Shown: one piece after another, positions 38,040 to 38,481 of the stretch
Layout of the letters: each line of letters opens with the position of its first letter
Numbering within the stretch: position 1 is the stretch's first letter
Assembly: GCA_964566425.1 (NCBI GenBank)
Contig: CAZMIL010000006.1
Coordinates: forward strand, 1-38,481
DNA: 38,481 nucleotides
From: CAZMIL01 sp964566425
GTDB lineage: Bacteria > Patescibacteriota > Microgenomatia > UBA1406 > GWC2-37-13
Direction: 5' to 3'
The notes under the pieces: model-generated
The model's database searches: none
The model's input: only the letters and a program-made list of their open reading frames with translations
What the model was told of the DNA's origin: nothing
Program-made: the position numbers and the translations under genes

Positions 38040-38481
38040 TCCCTATCTCAATACTCTTGGCGGCGGTGAGAAACATATTCTTTCAATTTTAAAAGTACTA
38101 GAAGAAAAAAATTATTCTCTGGATATCTTTTGGGATAAAAATCTTCAACATGAATTCAGAGTTAAATTCAATCTTTCTTTTGACTACTTAATAAATTTTG
38201 TGCCGAATATTTTTAAACAACAGTTTCATTTGCTAAAGAAATTTTTGATTCTCAGAAAATATGATTATTTTTTTTATGTTACTGATGGCAGTTATTTTTT
38301 TTCCTCCGCTAAAAATAATTTCATTTTTGCTATGGTTCCACAGGGCTCTCTCTATAAAATGACTCTGGGAAATAAGCTTAAAACCTCCGGCTGGAAATTC
38401 ATCAGTAACTCAAAATTCACTCAAAAATATCTCAAAAGTTTGAGCATTAACGATAAAGCAATAAGTCACGCAAACTTTTAA
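38011..38481 (+). CDS. truncated GT4 glycosyltransferase (N-terminal domain only)
   Basis: 156 aa, roughly the first half of a GT4 enzyme. NPYLNTLGGGEKHILSILKV near residues 10-29 is the standard N-terminal motif with its glycine loop, and FISNSKFTQKYLKSL near 130-144 is the usual end of the N-terminal domain. After NDKAI, where a homologue would continue with an IYPPV-like link into the donor-binding domain, the frame gives SHANF and a stop on the last three bases of the window. All three forward frames close within the final 30 bases. It may be a broken gene or an assembly-end error. Confidence 0.7.
   Translation: MKRKKAALYNPYLNTLGGGEKHILSILKVLEEKNYSLDIFWDKNLQHEFRVKFNLSFDYLINFVPNIFKQQFHLLKKFLILRKYDYFFYVTDGSYFFSSAKNNFIFAMVPQGSLYKMTLGNKLKTSGWKFISNSKFTQKYLKSLSINDKAISHANF

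Noticed and set aside
1..38481. CRISPR arrays, insertion sequences, integrases, phage genes or rRNA
   Set aside because: I saw no regularly spaced repeats, transposase or integrase motifs, or rRNA-like conserved sequence in the window.
38440..38481. A single-base frameshift that would rescue the last GT4 gene
   Set aside because: Shifting by one or two bases near NDKAI gives immediate stops in both other frames, so no simple fix can be supported from this sequence.

Overview
This AT-rich 38.5 kb stretch looks like a chromosomal fragment of a small-genome bacterium, most probably a Patescibacteria/CPR lineage of the Microgenomates type. That assignment is inference. It rests on very short or negative intergenic distances, an almost complete lack of Shine-Dalgarno sequences, -10 boxes lying 6-10 nt in front of start codons (leaderless mRNAs), tRNAs mostly without encoded CCA, a single-membrane style exporter, and a dense set of membrane GT-C glycosyltransferases. 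TGA is used as a normal stop, so this is not the recoded Gracilibacteria/Absconditabacteria (SR1) code. No 16S rRNA or ribosomal protein gene is present to settle taxonomy.

Layout. 1-4,349: an orphan hypothetical protein, a two-gene ABC importer (permease and ATPase, no binding protein), a fusion of a VKOR-type quinone/disulfide oxidoreductase to a class-2-like dihydroorotate dehydrogenase, and two small ORFs. One of these is a 41-residue putative zinc protein with the only perfect Shine-Dalgarno I found. 4,350-7,459: a heat-shock block, groES-groEL on the minus strand, divergent from a Lon-like AAA+ protein that lacks the peptidase domain; an inverted repeat lies between them. 7,522-15,316: a YibE/F-type membrane protein, a YkuK-like RNase H fold protein, a GT-C enzyme, a Nudix hydrolase, an exported unknown plus a DUF998 protein, an RnfD/NqrB-ferredoxin reductase fusion, UppP, and seven tRNA genes, all on the minus strand (Ser-UGA, Cys-GCA, Phe-GAA, Gly-GCC, Ile-UAU, Ala-CGC, Arg-CCG). 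15,335-20,645: a GT4 glycosyltransferase, Fpg DNA glycosylase, and a MarR-HlyD-MacB-type ABC exporter operon. 20,715-38,481: a long envelope-glycan locus with eight polytopic GT-C/YfhO-type enzymes, four GT2 enzymes, one Wzx-like flippase and a truncated GT4.

How the parts may work together. The glycan locus together with UppP (undecaprenyl phosphate recycling), the GT4 and the flippase would build and export a lipid-linked surface polysaccharide or glycoprotein glycan. Two unusual fusions, VKOR-DHODH and RnfD-FNR, both put a flavin/quinone redox reaction in the membrane; in a cell without an obvious respiratory chain they may belong to a small quinone or disulfide redox circuit. The heat-shock block appears to be controlled from one shared intergenic region.

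No gap above about 300 bases lacks a gene. The larger non-protein gaps (10,602-10,795; 12,506-12,770; 14,289-14,533) hold tRNAs. I saw no CRISPR array, insertion sequence, integrase, rRNA or convincing rho-independent terminator.
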